Both the position numbers and the translations under genes were made by a program. The notes under the pieces are model-generated. The model was not told the origin of the DNA. It saw only the letters and a program-made list of their open reading frames with translations, and ran no database searches. Of a stretch of 64,000 bases of DNA, positions 34,621 to 43,746 are shown one piece after another (the first letter of the stretch is position 1; every line of letters begins with the position of its first letter). Origin of the DNA: Nocardia nova (lineage in GTDB: Bacteria; Actinomycetota; Actinomycetes; Mycobacteriales; Mycobacteriaceae); the NCBI RefSeq assembly GCF_002933465.1, contig NZ_PSZE01000007.1:1-64000 (forward strand). The letters are read 5' to 3'.

Positions 34621-34794
34621 CTACAGTTTGGTGACCGTCGACTTGTTCGAGCCGGAGACGGCCTTGTACAGCAGGTACAGGCCGAAGACCACGACGCTGA
34701 TCATCAGGATCGGGAACAACGCCTTGACCAGCGCGCCGATCACGATCAGCGCCAGCCACACGAGCGCGACGACGCCCAGAATCTTCCAGAACAT
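34621..34794 (-). CDS. Small membrane protein of unknown function
   Basis: This 57-residue protein is nearly all hydrophobic (KILGVVALVWLALIVIGALV and FPILMISVVVFGLYLLYKAV), giving two membrane segments and a short polar C terminus. The start is ATG at 34792-34794 because GGAGGA lies 8 nt upstream; the ATG two codons earlier touches that site. It follows pspM by about 210 bp and ends at a strong hairpin. It might belong to the envelope-stress group by position only. Confidence 0.75.
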   Translation of the reverse strand: MFWKILGVVALVWLALIVIGALVKALFPILMISVVVFGLYLLYKAVSGSNKSTVTKL

Positions 34795-35003
34795 GTCCAT
34801 TCCTCCCGAAGGTTTCCGAACCGCCGTCAACGCGATCCGACTCCTCCATACTGTCAACTCGGCGCCGGAAAATCACCAGGTCACAACCGATATCCGGGAA
34901 ATCTCAGGGTGAACCCCTAGCCGGATCGTCCGCGAGGAGCGGTCCGCGAACGGGACGCCCCAGCCCCAGCACCACGGACCCGACGCCGCCGAGGCGCCCA
35001 CGC

Positions 35004-36506
35004 TCAGTGCCGGTCCGCCAGGTCGGTGAGCGCCTGGGCCCAGCCGTCCAGTCGGTCGGCCGCCTCGCGCAAGGTGAACATGGCCCAGCCGAATTCATCC
35101 GCCGGTGCCGGCGCTTCGCTCGCGCCGGCCGCCAGGATCTGACCGGCCGCGGCGACAAGCTGCTCGTATTCGGTCACGCCCGATTCCAGCCGACCGACCA
35201 TCGCGGCCGACTGCTGCCGCAATCCCGCCCCGGCATGCGAGGTCGCGACCACCGCGAGCGCCTTCTCCATCGCCGCGATGTCCCCGGCGAGAGCGTGCAG
35301 GGCGGCCGCGCCGGATTCCGCGGTCGCGACGGTGTCGGCGAAATCCTCGGGCGGCACGCGGCCGCTCGCGTCGATTTGACGGCCGAGGGCGTGAAAGGCC
35401 CGTTCCGCCCTGACCAGCCGGGCGATGGGCGCCCGCGCCGCGGGCTGCACTGCGGGCAGCCGACGTGGCACGAACGCCGCGGGCGGCAAGGGGTTTCGAC
35501 GCAACTCCAGATATCGGCGGGTGCTCACCGCCGCACCGGTCACCAGCGCGGCCGCACCGCCACCGACCACGACAACCGCCCACACAGGCGCCGAGATCGC
35601 GACCAGTCCGGCCGTTCCCAGCGCGGTCACGCCCGAGGCCGCGCTCCAGCGGAGGCTGCGCCGCCGCACCCGCCGCCGACGGCGAAGTTCCCGCTCCCGC
35701 GGGTCGGCCCACTTCCGGACCGCATGCAAGGCGAATTCCCCGGCATCGCGTAGCGCGCCCGGTACCCGCCCGGCGCGGGCGAGCGGCTCCGCCGCGGCCA
35801 TCTGGTCGGCGATGGGATCACGAAACGCGCCTCGGCCAAGCGAACGACGGCGCTCGCGCGAATCCCCACCGGCCTCACGTGATCCGGTGGGCGACCAGGC
35901 GGCGGGCCCGCTGTCCGGCTCACGGGTTTCGTGGCTCACGCGGTAAGCGCTCGGGTTGTCCGTGTCCGATGCGGGATCGAATGTCGGTCGGCCGCCATCG
36001 GATTCGATATCGGGGGCCCTACCGCGTCGGCGAGATCGGCGGCCGGACGGCGCTACACGACGACCGCGCAGCATCTGGCGGGCCGCGCTGCGACGGGTGT
36101 TCACGTATCGGCCCTCGGCCCGGGAGTTCCGGTCCGCGCCGGTGTCGTCCGCTGTTCCGGATGAGGCCTCGGACGATCGGCGTTGTGCGCCGGCACCTTC
36201 GGGCTCGGCATACGTCGCGGATCCGGTCGCGCCCGGCGGCGGGGGATCGTCGACGCCGGTCAGCGAGTTCTCCTCGGAAGCCGAGGAAGGTGGGACCGAA
36301 CCGGAAACCCGATACCGCTCAATGGATTCGGCGATCGACTGCCACGCGGTAGCCTCAGCGGCGGGTGGGGAGGTCATCAGTGGCGTCCGCGCCGCATCGG
36401 CCGACGGTGCGGCGGAGGCGGGCGGCGCGGACGCGCTGCGAACGGATCGAGACCAGGGCCGCGCACGGGTCGGCGCGGGCTCGTTACCTGCCCGCGTTCG
36501 CCCCAT
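35004..36506 (-). CDS. pspM: PspM-like membrane protein with a long disordered N-terminal extension
   Basis: This 500-residue protein follows pspA, as pspM (Rv2743c) does in M. tuberculosis. The conserved part is the last 280 residues: a basic region ERELRRRRRVRRRSLR, two membrane segments (about 286-304 and 306-327) and a helical C-terminal domain. In the psp system PspM tethers PspA to the membrane during envelope stress. Residues 1-225 are low-complexity, rich in Ser, Asp, Arg and Pro, which is about twice the expected total length. The start codon is uncertain; ATG at 36377 is an alternative. Confidence 0.7.
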   Translation of the reverse strand: MGRTRAGNEPAPTRARPWSRSVRSASAPPASAAPSADAARTPLMTSPPAAEATAWQSIAESIERYRVSGSVPPSSASEENSLTGVDDPPPPGATGSATYAEPEGAGAQRRSSEASSGTADDTGADRNSRAEGRYVNTRRSAARQMLRGRRVAPSGRRSRRRGRAPDIESDGGRPTFDPASDTDNPSAYRVSHETREPDSGPAAWSPTGSREAGGDSRERRRSLGRGAFRDPIADQMAAAEPLARAGRVPGALRDAGEFALHAVRKWADPRERELRRRRRVRRRSLRWSAASGVTALGTAGLVAISAPVWAVVVVGGGAAALVTGAAVSTRRYLELRRNPLPPAAFVPRRLPAVQPAARAPIARLVRAERAFHALGRQIDASGRVPPEDFADTVATAESGAAALHALAGDIAAMEKALAVVATSHAGAGLRQQSAAMVGRLESGVTEYEQLVAAAGQILAAGASEAPAPADEFGWAMFTLREAADRLDGWAQALTDLADRH

Positions 36507-36538
36507 CTGCCCAGCCTTCCGATCGACCCGCTCCGCGC

Positions 36539-37351
36539 TTACTGCTGCGCGGCCTGGCCCTTGTTCACCTGCGGCTGAGCCGGGTTGGCGATGGACTGAC
36601 CGGCGGAGTCACCCGAGGGCAGCGCGTCGCCGCGCATAGAGGCGCGGATCTGCTCGAGGCGGTTGTGGCCGGCCATCTGCACGCTGGCCTGCTGCACCTC
36701 CATCATGCGGCCCTGCACGGTGTTCTGCGCGAGCTCGGCGGCGCCCAGCGCGTTCGCGTACCGACGCTCGATCTTTTCGCGCACCGCGTCCAGGCTGGGG
36801 GTGCTGCCGGGTGCGGACAGCGTCGAATCCATCTGCTGCAGCGATGCGGAGACCTGCTCCTGCATCTTGGCCTGCTCGAGCTGGCTGAGCAGTTTGGTCC
36901 GCTCGGCGACCTTCTGCTGCAGCAGCATGGCGTTCTGCTCGACCGCCTTCTTGGCCTGGGCGGCGGCCTGCAACGACTGGTCGTGCAGCACCTTCAGATC
37001 CTCGACGGACTGTTCGGCGGTGACCAGCTGGGCCGCGAACGCCTCGGCGGCGTTGGTGTACTGGATCGCCTTGTCGGTATCGCCGGCGGCATTGGCCTGA
37101 TCGGCCAGCTGGACGGCCTGGCGCGCGTTGGCGTTGAGCTTCTCGACCTCGTCGAGCTGACGGTTGAGCTTCATCTCCAGCTGACGCTGGTTACCGATCA
37201 CCGACGCGGCCTGCTGCGAGAGGGCCTGGTGTTGACGCTGGGCTTCCTCGATAGCCTGCTGAATCTGTACCTTCGGATCCGCATGCTCCTCGATCTTCGA
37301 ATCGAAGAGGGCCATCAGGTACTTCCAGGCCTTCACGAACGGATTAGCCAT
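36539..37351 (-). CDS. pspA: Phage-shock protein A homologue
   Basis: This 270-residue PspA/IM30 coiled-coil protein stabilises the cytoplasmic membrane under stress. The N-terminal amphipathic helix [16 protein letters not shown] is followed by heptad-rich helices ([40 protein letters not shown]). The C-terminal tail is Pro/Gln-rich. It sits between clgR and pspM, the actinobacterial psp order. The 219-bp upstream gap contains an ECF-type promoter candidate, so it can be induced separately from clgR. Confidence 0.93.
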   Translation of the reverse strand: MANPFVKAWKYLMALFDSKIEEHADPKVQIQQAIEEAQRQHQALSQQAASVIGNQRQLEMKLNRQLDEVEKLNANARQAVQLADQANAAGDTDKAIQYTNAAEAFAAQLVTAEQSVEDLKVLHDQSLQAAAQAKKAVEQNAMLLQQKVAERTKLLSQLEQAKMQEQVSASLQQMDSTLSAPGSTPSLDAVREKIERRYANALGAAELAQNTVQGRMMEVQQASVQMAGHNRLEQIRASMRGDALPSGDSAGQSIANPAQPQVNKGQAAQQ

Positions 37352-37475
37352 CGATTGATCCCGCCTCCATCTGACTACGCCGCGCCCCAGCACGGCGGCG
37401 GTGCGCGACCGTCACGCACCCCTGTGTCCCTATCCTCCACGGCGTCGGATCCGGGCTGCCGAACCGCCCGTAACC

Positions 37476-37503
37476 GACGCTTACAGAGAATCTATCGGTT
37501 TCC
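37476..37503 (-). promoter_or_regulatory. Candidate extracytoplasmic-function sigma promoter for pspA
   Basis: On the minus strand GGAAAC (37498-37503) is followed, after 18 bases, by CGTC (37476-37479). This resembles the GGAAC/CGTT pattern of SigE-type sigma factors, which drive psp genes in mycobacteria. The -35 has one extra A, so the call is tentative. Confidence 0.35.
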
Positions 37504-37521
37504 GCTCCGTCGTACAGCCTT

Positions 37522-37544
37522 GCCGGCGCCGACCCGGCGCCGGC
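37522..37544. terminator. Hairpin downstream of clgR
   Basis: GCCGGCGCCG (37522-37531) and CGGCGCCGGC (37535-37544) form a perfect 10-bp stem with an ACC loop, 27 bp after the clgR stop. It probably ends or attenuates the clgR transcript before pspA. Confidence 0.65.
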
Positions 37545-37570
37545 AGTTGTGGCCGCCGGTTCGCGGCGAG

Positions 37571-37942
37571 TCACTTCGCTTGCACCAAGACCAGTTTCTC
37601 GGCCTTCGGGGCCGGAATCACGATCCGGGTGTCCTCGGCGATGCCCGCCCGCGCCGATGCACTCGCCGCGGGCGCGGTGTCGGCGGTCTCCGTCGCGGGC
37701 GCCGGGGCGTCGGCGTCGGCCATGGTGGCGCTCACATCGACCAGCACCTGCGACAGCGGCACATCCAACGCCTGGCAGATCGCGGCCAGCAGTTCGCTCG
37801 AGGCCTCTTTCCGGCCGCGTTCGACTTCGGACAGATAACCCAGGCTCACGCGTGCCGACGTCGACACCTCGCGCAGGGTCCGGCTCTGGGCAATCCGAGC
37901 GCGCCGCAGACTCTCGCCGATGGCCTCTCGAAGCAGCGTCAT
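37571..37942 (-). CDS. clgR: Transcriptional regulator ClgR
   Basis: This 123-residue activator of clp protease and psp genes has an N-terminal [26 protein letters not shown], then [20 protein letters not shown], the typical ClgR recognition helix context. An Ala/Thr-rich linker follows and a hydrophobic C terminus KLVLVQAK, which could act as a proteolysis tag, as known for ClgR family members ending in small hydrophobic residues. AGGAG lies 6 nt before the ATG. It heads the psp region. Confidence 0.9.
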   Translation of the reverse strand: MTLLREAIGESLRRARIAQSRTLREVSTSARVSLGYLSEVERGRKEASSELLAAICQALDVPLSQVLVDVSATMADADAPAPATETADTAPAASASARAGIAEDTRIVIPAPKAEKLVLVQAK

Positions 37943-38087
37943 CTCGTTCTCCTCACGTTCTCGCCTCACCGGGCCGAGCGCGACCGCCGTCGAGCGTGAC
38001 GCACCCTCCGTCTACAGTGCCAACGTCGCATGCCACCCCGTTGGTTCCCGCCCGCGGGAACCGATCGGCAGCCACCGGAAGCCGTCG

Positions 38088-38624
38088 TCAGCCGGTGCCG
38101 GTGCGATCGCCGCCACCGACGCGGCGCAGCAGCTCCGCGACGGCCGTGCGAACCGCGCTTATCCTGATCGTCCACCGGTCCCCGGCCAGCTGCAACCGCA
38201 CCACCTCGGTGCCCTCGGGTCCGCTCAACCCCAGGAAGACGGTGCCGACCGGGCAGCCGTTCTGCGGATCCGGCCCGGCGACGCCGGTCAATCCGATCCC
38301 CCAGTCGGCCTCGCACACCGTGCGCGCGCCGACGGCGAGCTGTTCGGCGGTTCCCGCCGCGACCGGCCCGTCCGCGGCCAGAGTGCCCTCACTCACGCCG
38401 GCGAGGCGATGTTTGAGATCGGTGGCGTAGACGATCACTCCGCCGCGCAACACCACACTGGCGCCCGGTACCCCCGCGATCGTGGCCGCGAGCAAACCGG
38501 CGGTCAGGGATTCGGCGGTGGCCACGGTCTGACCGATGCGGGTCAGCGTCGCCACCAGCTCGGCGGCCTCGGGGACAGCGGCCAGCGGGTCGGCGGCGGC
38601 CACGTCGGTGCCCACCGTCGTCAC
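38088..38624 (-). CDS. cinA: CinA C-terminal domain protein (nicotinamide-nucleotide amidase)
   Basis: This 178-residue single-domain CinA is of the kind that deamidates NMN to nicotinate mononucleotide in NAD salvage. Motifs are VATAESLTAGLLAATI (catalytic Ser region), GGVIVYATDLKHRLAGV, and WGIGLTGVAGP with a following C-P-V-G-T-V. The MoCF-like N-terminal domain of full CinA is absent, which is normal for this form. The GTG start overlaps the pgsA stop as GTGA. Confidence 0.92.
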   Translation of the reverse strand: MTTVGTDVAAADPLAAVPEAAELVATLTRIGQTVATAESLTAGLLAATIAGVPGASVVLRGGVIVYATDLKHRLAGVSEGTLAADGPVAAGTAEQLAVGARTVCEADWGIGLTGVAGPDPQNGCPVGTVFLGLSGPEGTEVVRLQLAGDRWTIRISAVRTAVAELLRRVGGGDRTGTG

Positions 38625-39289
38625 CGCCGCTCGACCGGCCGAGCCCACAACCGGGCGGCCTGCACCACGTAATCCAATCCGGTCACCACGGTCAGCACCA
38701 CGGCGACATACATCAGCGCCATTCCGGCGCCCGCCCACGCGCCCGCCAGCGGCAGCAGCAGAACGCCGATCGCCACCGACTGCACCAGGGTCTTGGCCTT
38801 ACCGCCGCGGCCGGCCGGAATCACGCCGCGGCGCACCACCGCCAGCCGCAGCAACGTCACGCCGATCTCGCGGGCGCAGATCACGACGGTGATCCACCAC
38901 GGCAGATCGCCCAGTGCCGACAACCCGATCAGGGCCGCACCGATCAATGCCTTGTCGGCGATCGGATCCGCCAATTTGCCGAAGTCGGTGACCAGTCCGT
39001 ACTTGCGCGCGACCTGGCCGTCGATACGGTCGGTGATGGCCGCGACGCCGAACAGCGCGGCCGCTGCGATCCGCCACCCGGTGTCGTGGCCGCCGGCGGC
39101 GAACAACGCCAGCAGGAAGATCGGCACGATCACGATGCGCAGGACCGTGAGAATGTTGGCGATGTTCATCAGCGGTACCGCGGAGGGCTCGACCGTCCGC
39201 TTCGGCTGCGGCGGAACGAGATTCGCCCGCGCTCTGCCGGCCTCGGCCCAGGTCCGGTCCATATCGTCGCTCTGCACGCTCACCGGCAC
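38621..39289 (-). CDS. pgsA: CDP-alcohol phosphatidyltransferase, PgsA type
   Basis: This 222-residue integral membrane enzyme transfers a phosphatidyl group from CDP-diacylglycerol, probably to glycerol-3-phosphate. The complete family signature D-G-x2-A-R-x8-G-x3-D-x3-D is present, from DGQVARKYG to LADPIAD, and several hydrophobic segments follow. It corresponds to pgsA3 (Rv2746c). The first 40 residues are polar; the start may be GTG at 39289 or ATG at 39262. It is coupled to cinA and diverges from argA. Confidence 0.92.
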   Translation of the reverse strand: MPVSVQSDDMDRTWAEAGRARANLVPPQPKRTVEPSAVPLMNIANILTVLRIVIVPIFLLALFAAGGHDTGWRIAAAALFGVAAITDRIDGQVARKYGLVTDFGKLADPIADKALIGAALIGLSALGDLPWWITVVICAREIGVTLLRLAVVRRGVIPAGRGGKAKTLVQSVAIGVLLLPLAGAWAGAGMALMYVAVVLTVVTGLDYVVQAARLWARPVERR

Positions 39290-39402
39290 CCCCGGCCGGA
39301 ATGCACGCAGCCGCGACCCCCGGCGGATCGAGGCAGGCGGGCGGACGAGATGTGCGGCACTCCACCAGACTATCGGTTGACGACCCGACTACTGTGCACC
39401 CC

Positions 39403-39945
39403 ATGACGACGCGGGCACACCAGAGTGATTCGATCGGCGCCACCGGCCCCGGCACCGTGCTCGTCCGACGGGCCCGCACCTCGGATGTGCCCGCCATCAA
39501 AAGCCTCGTCGACGTCTACGCCGGCCGCATTCTGCTGGAAAAGAATCTCGTCACACTCTACGAGTCGGTCCAGGAATTCTGGGTGGCCGAGGTCGACGGG
39601 CGCCTGGTGGGCTGTGGCGCATTACACGTATTGTGGGCCGATCTGGGCGAGGTGCGCACGGTCGCGGTCCACCCCGATGCCAAAGGACAGGGCGTCGGCC
39701 GCCTGATCGTGGATCAGCTGATCGCGACCGCCCGCGAACTCCAGCTGCAGCGTCTGTTCGTGCTGACCTTCGAGGTGGAGTTCTTCTCCCGGCACGGATT
39801 CGCCGAGATCGACGGCACGCCCGTCACGGCGGAAGTGTTCGCGGAGATGTGCCGCTCCTACGACACCGGTGTAGCCGAATTCCTCGACCTCAGCTACGTC
39901 AAGCCGAACACCCTCGGCAATACTCGAATGCTGTTGACCCTCTGA
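39403..39945 (+). CDS. argA: Amino-acid N-acetyltransferase (N-acetylglutamate synthase), single GNAT domain
   Basis: This 180-residue GNAT enzyme carries out the first step of arginine synthesis, acetyl-CoA plus glutamate to N-acetylglutamate. The acetyl-CoA binding motif is VAVHPDAKGQGVGRLIVDQL, with substrate-side FEVEFFSRHGF. It is syntenic with Rv2747, the short actinobacterial form. TACTGT (39390-39395) ends 7 nt before the ATG, so the mRNA is probably leaderless. Confidence 0.93.
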   Translation: MTTRAHQSDSIGATGPGTVLVRRARTSDVPAIKSLVDVYAGRILLEKNLVTLYESVQEFWVAEVDGRLVGCGALHVLWADLGEVRTVAVHPDAKGQGVGRLIVDQLIATARELQLQRLFVLTFEVEFFSRHGFAEIDGTPVTAEVFAEMCRSYDTGVAEFLDLSYVKPNTLGNTRMLLTL

Positions 39946-39962
39946 ATCTTTCGGGAGCGCGC

Positions 39963-40265
39963 GTGCCGATCTTCGCCGTCCACTACACCTATTCCGATGC
40001 CACCGTCGCCGGGCGCGACGAGCACCGGCCCCGCCATCGGGAATGGCTGTCGAATCTGGTCGACCGAGGTGTGGTTCTGTCGACCGGGCCGTATGCCGAC
40101 GGTTCCGGCGCGCTGCTGCTGTTCCGCGCCGACGATGCCGCGGCACTGGACGAGCTGCTCGCGGCCGATCCGTTCGCCCAGGAGGGGCTGATCGACGCGA
40201 AGCGATTCCTGGAATGGACCCCGGTGATGGGCGCCTTCTCCGCACAGGCGGCCCCGAACTCCTAG
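39963..40265 (+). CDS. YciI-like protein
   Basis: This 100-residue protein of the YciI/dimeric alpha-beta barrel family has FAVHYTYSDATVAGRDEHRP, then REWLSNLVDRGVVLSTGPY, with the conserved His and Asp of the putative active site, and ADPFAQEGLIDAKRFLEW. Roles in the family range from chloromuconolactone dehalogenase-like activity to unknown. The GTG start has GGGAG 3 nt upstream. It follows argA by 17 bp. Confidence 0.88.
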   Translation: MPIFAVHYTYSDATVAGRDEHRPRHREWLSNLVDRGVVLSTGPYADGSGALLLFRADDAAALDELLAADPFAQEGLIDAKRFLEWTPVMGAFSAQAAPNS

Positions 40266-40316
40266 GCAGGCGCGGCGCGGCCCGCTACGATCCTCGACAT
40301 AGTCAACCAGTTGCAT

Positions 40317-40565
40317 ATGCGAGGTGACGATGCAGGCATTCCGGGGCACGACTCGACCCTGATCTTCGAGGCGACGGTCGACGGTAAGCACGTCACCGGC
40401 GCCGACTTCATCCGCACCGACGAGGCAGGCCGCATCGACGACCTGATGGTGATGGTCCGCCCGCTCTCGGCGGCCAATGCCCTGGCCGCGGCGATGGGTG
40501 CGCAATTCGAGCGCATCCGAGCCGAGGCGTCCGAGCAAGTCGAGCGGGATAACGCGACGCCGTAG
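40317..40565 (+). pseudogene. NTF2/SnoaL-like domain, C-terminal half only
   Basis: The 82 residues match only the second half of a SnoaL-like domain: LIFEATVDGKHVTGADFIRT, then AGRIDDLMVMVRPLSAANAL and AAAMGAQFERIR. The first helices and strand, about 50 residues, are missing. No in-frame coding for them is visible upstream within the 51 bp after the YciI gene. It is probably a decayed gene, although ATG at 40317 could still give a short protein. Confidence 0.6.
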
Positions 40566-40601
40566 GCCACACCGCGCCGGGCGGCGATCTACCGTGAACC
40601 G

Positions 40602-41027
40602 GTGCGATTGGATCCCGATACAGCGCTGGCGCGAGCCCGCGCGGCCCGCGTGGCGCGGCTGGGTACGACCGACCCGACCGGCCGGCCCCATCTGGTGCCC
40701 GTGACCTTCGCGCTCTCCCCGACGGGCCGCGTCCTGGTCACCGCGGTCGATCAGAAGCCCAAATCGACGACGGACCTGCGGCGGCTGCGCAATATCGCCG
40801 CCGAGAACCGAGTCTCGGTGCTGGCCGACGAATACGACGAGGACTGGTCGCGGCTGTGGTGGGTCCGGCTCGACGGCATCGCCGCCGTCGCCACCGGCGA
40901 GACCGAACGCGCGGAGGCGATCGCCTGGCTCACCGCGAAATACCCGCAGTACCGGGACAACGCTCCCCGCGGACCGGTCATCCGGGTCGAGATCCGGACC
41001 GTCACCGGCTGGGCCTACACTGGGTGA
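40602..41027 (+). CDS. PPOX-class F420-dependent oxidoreductase (TIGR03668-like)
   Basis: This 141-residue split-barrel flavin/F420 enzyme starts RARAARVARLGTTDPTGRPH and continues LVPVTFALSPTGRVLVTAVD, QKPKSTTDLRRLRNIAAENR and W-W-V-R-L-D-G. This is the layout of the TIGR03668 group. A GTG start is used. It converges with ftsK across 16 bp. The physiological substrate is unknown. Confidence 0.88.
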   Translation: MRLDPDTALARARAARVARLGTTDPTGRPHLVPVTFALSPTGRVLVTAVDQKPKSTTDLRRLRNIAAENRVSVLADEYDEDWSRLWWVRLDGIAAVATGETERAEAIAWLTAKYPQYRDNAPRGPVIRVEIRTVTGWAYTG

Positions 41028-41043
41028 GGCCTACGCCGGAAGC

Positions 41044-43632
41044 CTAGGCATCGATCGCATCGGGCTCGGCCGCTTGCTCCGCCTCTCCCCCGCCGCGAAT
41101 CGAGTACAGCAGCCCGTCCAGCTCATCGGGTTTGACGAGCACGTCGCGCGCCTTGGAGCCCTCGCTCGGGCCGACCACGCCGCGGGTCTCCATCAGGTCC
41201 ATCAGGCGGCCCGCCTTGGCGAATCCGACGCGCAGCTTGCGCTGCAGCATCGAGGTGGAACCGAACTGCGAGGTGACGACCAGTTCGACGGCCTGCAGGA
41301 AGACGTCGAGATCGTCGCCGATATCCGGGTCGACGTCCTTCTTCTCCCCGGCCTTGGCGGTGGTGACGCCCTCTTGATACTCGGGTTCGGCCTGATTCTT
41401 GGCGAAGTCGACGACGGCCTGAATCTCCTCGTCGGAGATGAACGCGCCCTGCAATCGGGTCGGCTTGGACGCGCCCATCGGCAGGAACAGGCCGTCGCCC
41501 ATACCGATCAATTTTTCCGCACCCGGCTGGTCCAGGATGACGCGGGAATCGGTCAGCGAGGAGGTCGCGAACGCCAGCCGGGAGGGAACGTTGGTCTTGA
41601 TCAGACCGGTCACCACGTCCACGGAGGGCCGCTGGGTCGCCAGCACCAGATGGATACCGGCCGCACGCGCCTTCTGGGTGATGCGCACGATGGCGTCCTC
41701 GACGTCGCGCGGCGCGGTCATCATCAGGTCGGCCAGCTCGTCGACGATCGCCAGGATGTAGGGGTAGGGCCGGTACACGCGCTCGCTGCCCAGCGGCGTG
41801 GTGATCTGGCCCGATTTCACCTTCTTGTTGAAATCGTCGATGTGGCGGACCTTGCTGGCCTGCATGTCCTGATACCGCTGTTCCATCTCCTCCACCAGCC
41901 AGGCCAGCGCGGCGGCGGCCTTCTTGGGCTGGGTGATGATGGGCGTGATCAGATGCGGAATGCCCTCGTACGGAGTGAGTTCCACCATCTTCGGGTCGAT
42001 GAGGATCATCCGGACCTCGTCCGGAGTGGCGCGGCCCAGCAGCGAGACCAGCATCGAGTTGACGAAACTCGACTTACCCGAACCGGTGGAACCGGCGACC
42101 AGCAGATGCGGCATCTTCGCCAGATTCGCAGAGACGAATTCGCCCTCGATGTTCTTGCCGAGGCCGATCACCAGGGGGTGGTGGTCGTTTCGCGTGGACG
42201 GCGCCTTGAGCACATCCGCCAGCCGGACCAGTTCGCGGTCGGCGTTGGGCACCTCGATACCGACCGCCGACTTGCCCGGAATCGGTGCGAGCAAACGCAC
42301 ATTCTCGGTGGCCACCGCATATGCGATATTGCGGGCCAGGGCGGTGATCTTCTCGACCTTCACACCGGGGCCGAGTTCGACCTCGTAGCGGGTGACCGTC
42401 GGACCGCGCACGAAGCCGGTGACCGCCGCGTCGATCTTGAACTGCACCAGCACCTCGGTGATCGCCTCGATCATCGATTCGTTGGCGGCGCTGCGCTTCT
42501 TCGGCGGATCGCCGTCGGTCAGCAGGGTCAGCGGCGGCAGCTGATAATCACCGTCGACCTCACGATCGGTGACGAATTCCAGTTGCTGCGGAGGCTGCGG
42601 CTCGGGTGTCTGGTCGACGACCTTCGGCGGCTTGCGCGCCTTGGGTTTGCTTGCCGGGGGCAGTGTTTCGTCCGGCTCGGCGATATCTTTCGCATCGCGC
42701 AACGGCGGTTCGCCGAGAACCTCGGTGACCGCGTCGGCGCCGCCGAACTCGTCGGTCGGATAATTCTCCTCCGGGGTGCGGCCACGCCGCGAGGAACGGC
42801 TCTTGTGCATCGGAAAGCCGTCGGCGTCATAGTTTTCCGGGTCGTAGAGCCCGTATTGCCCGTCGTCGTCGGCGAATTCGGGATCGGGCAGCCCGAAGAG
42901 TTCGCGCAGGCGGTGCGGGACCTCACGCACCGTCGTCCCCGTCACCAGCAGCAGTCCGAAGAGCATGGCCAGCAACAGCAGCGGCACCGCCAGCCACGCG
43001 GTGAGGCCGTTGCGCAGCGGCCCGCCCAGCACATATCCGACGAACCCCGCCGCATGGGCGCGTCCGTGCGCATCGGCCGGCGCGCCCGCGAAGATGTGCC
43101 AGATTCCGAGCGCCGGCAGTCCCACCAGCAATCCGCCGAGTACCAGCCGCGGCCGGATCTCGGGCCGGGGTTCGGTGCGCATCAGCACCACCGCGATACC
43201 GGAGGCCACGAACGGCAGCACGGCCGCCGCGGATCCGGCGATCGCGCGCACCGCGGTGTCGACCCAGTGACCCACCGGACCGCCCGCCGACATCCAGACC
43301 GCCGCCGCGATGACGACACTGAAAGCGACCAGCGCCAACGCGATTCCGTCGCGGCGATGACCGTGTTCGATCTCCCCCGCCCGGCTGATGGTGCGGGTGG
43401 TGGCGCCGAATCCGCGCGCCAGCACCGACCAGCCGTTGCCGATACCGCGGCCGATCACCGCCAGCGGCGCGGTCTGCGGTGACCGGCGCACCGGCCGGCG
43501 GGTCGCGGTGGTGCGGCCACGCGGCGCCGATCGGGCGCGTCCGCCTCCGGAGCGAGTCCGCGCCGGAGCCCGCCCCCGGGTGGATCCCGCCCGCGAACTC
43601 GACGTCGTGGTGCCGCGGGACTTACCTGCCAT
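41044..43632 (-). CDS. ftsK: DNA translocase FtsK
   Basis: This 862-residue septal DNA pump has a basic Arg/Ser/Thr N terminus, four membrane segments (about residues 95-250), an acidic/proline linker and the RecA-like motor domain. Motor motifs are Walker A AGSTGSGKSS and Walker B ILAIVDELADLMM. The C-terminal winged-helix gamma domain (VTSQFGSTSMLQRKLRVGFA) reads KOPS-type polarity signals and activates dimer resolution. It stands alone between convergent and unrelated genes. It corresponds to Rv2748c. Confidence 0.97.
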   Translation of the reverse strand: MAGKSRGTTTSSSRAGSTRGRAPARTRSGGGRARSAPRGRTTATRRPVRRSPQTAPLAVIGRGIGNGWSVLARGFGATTRTISRAGEIEHGHRRDGIALALVAFSVVIAAAVWMSAGGPVGHWVDTAVRAIAGSAAAVLPFVASGIAVVLMRTEPRPEIRPRLVLGGLLVGLPALGIWHIFAGAPADAHGRAHAAGFVGYVLGGPLRNGLTAWLAVPLLLLAMLFGLLLVTGTTVREVPHRLRELFGLPDPEFADDDGQYGLYDPENYDADGFPMHKSRSSRRGRTPEENYPTDEFGGADAVTEVLGEPPLRDAKDIAEPDETLPPASKPKARKPPKVVDQTPEPQPPQQLEFVTDREVDGDYQLPPLTLLTDGDPPKKRSAANESMIEAITEVLVQFKIDAAVTGFVRGPTVTRYEVELGPGVKVEKITALARNIAYAVATENVRLLAPIPGKSAVGIEVPNADRELVRLADVLKAPSTRNDHHPLVIGLGKNIEGEFVSANLAKMPHLLVAGSTGSGKSSFVNSMLVSLLGRATPDEVRMILIDPKMVELTPYEGIPHLITPIITQPKKAAAALAWLVEEMEQRYQDMQASKVRHIDDFNKKVKSGQITTPLGSERVYRPYPYILAIVDELADLMMTAPRDVEDAIVRITQKARAAGIHLVLATQRPSVDVVTGLIKTNVPSRLAFATSSLTDSRVILDQPGAEKLIGMGDGLFLPMGASKPTRLQGAFISDEEIQAVVDFAKNQAEPEYQEGVTTAKAGEKKDVDPDIGDDLDVFLQAVELVVTSQFGSTSMLQRKLRVGFAKAGRLMDLMETRGVVGPSEGSKARDVLVKPDELDGLLYSIRGGGEAEQAAEPDAIDA

Positions 43633-43746
43633 GACCTCAGGCTAGCCGCAACAGCCCCATCGGGACCATCCGCAACACCCATCCCAACCACATCATTGCC
43701 GACCTCACAACGCCGTCAGCGGCCGGAAACGACGCGCGCGGTGGGC

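Noticed and set aside
41074..43482. 802-residue plus-strand open frame opposite ftsK
   Set aside because: Pure antisense shadow of a clearly recognised gene, with no ribosome-binding site or motifs.
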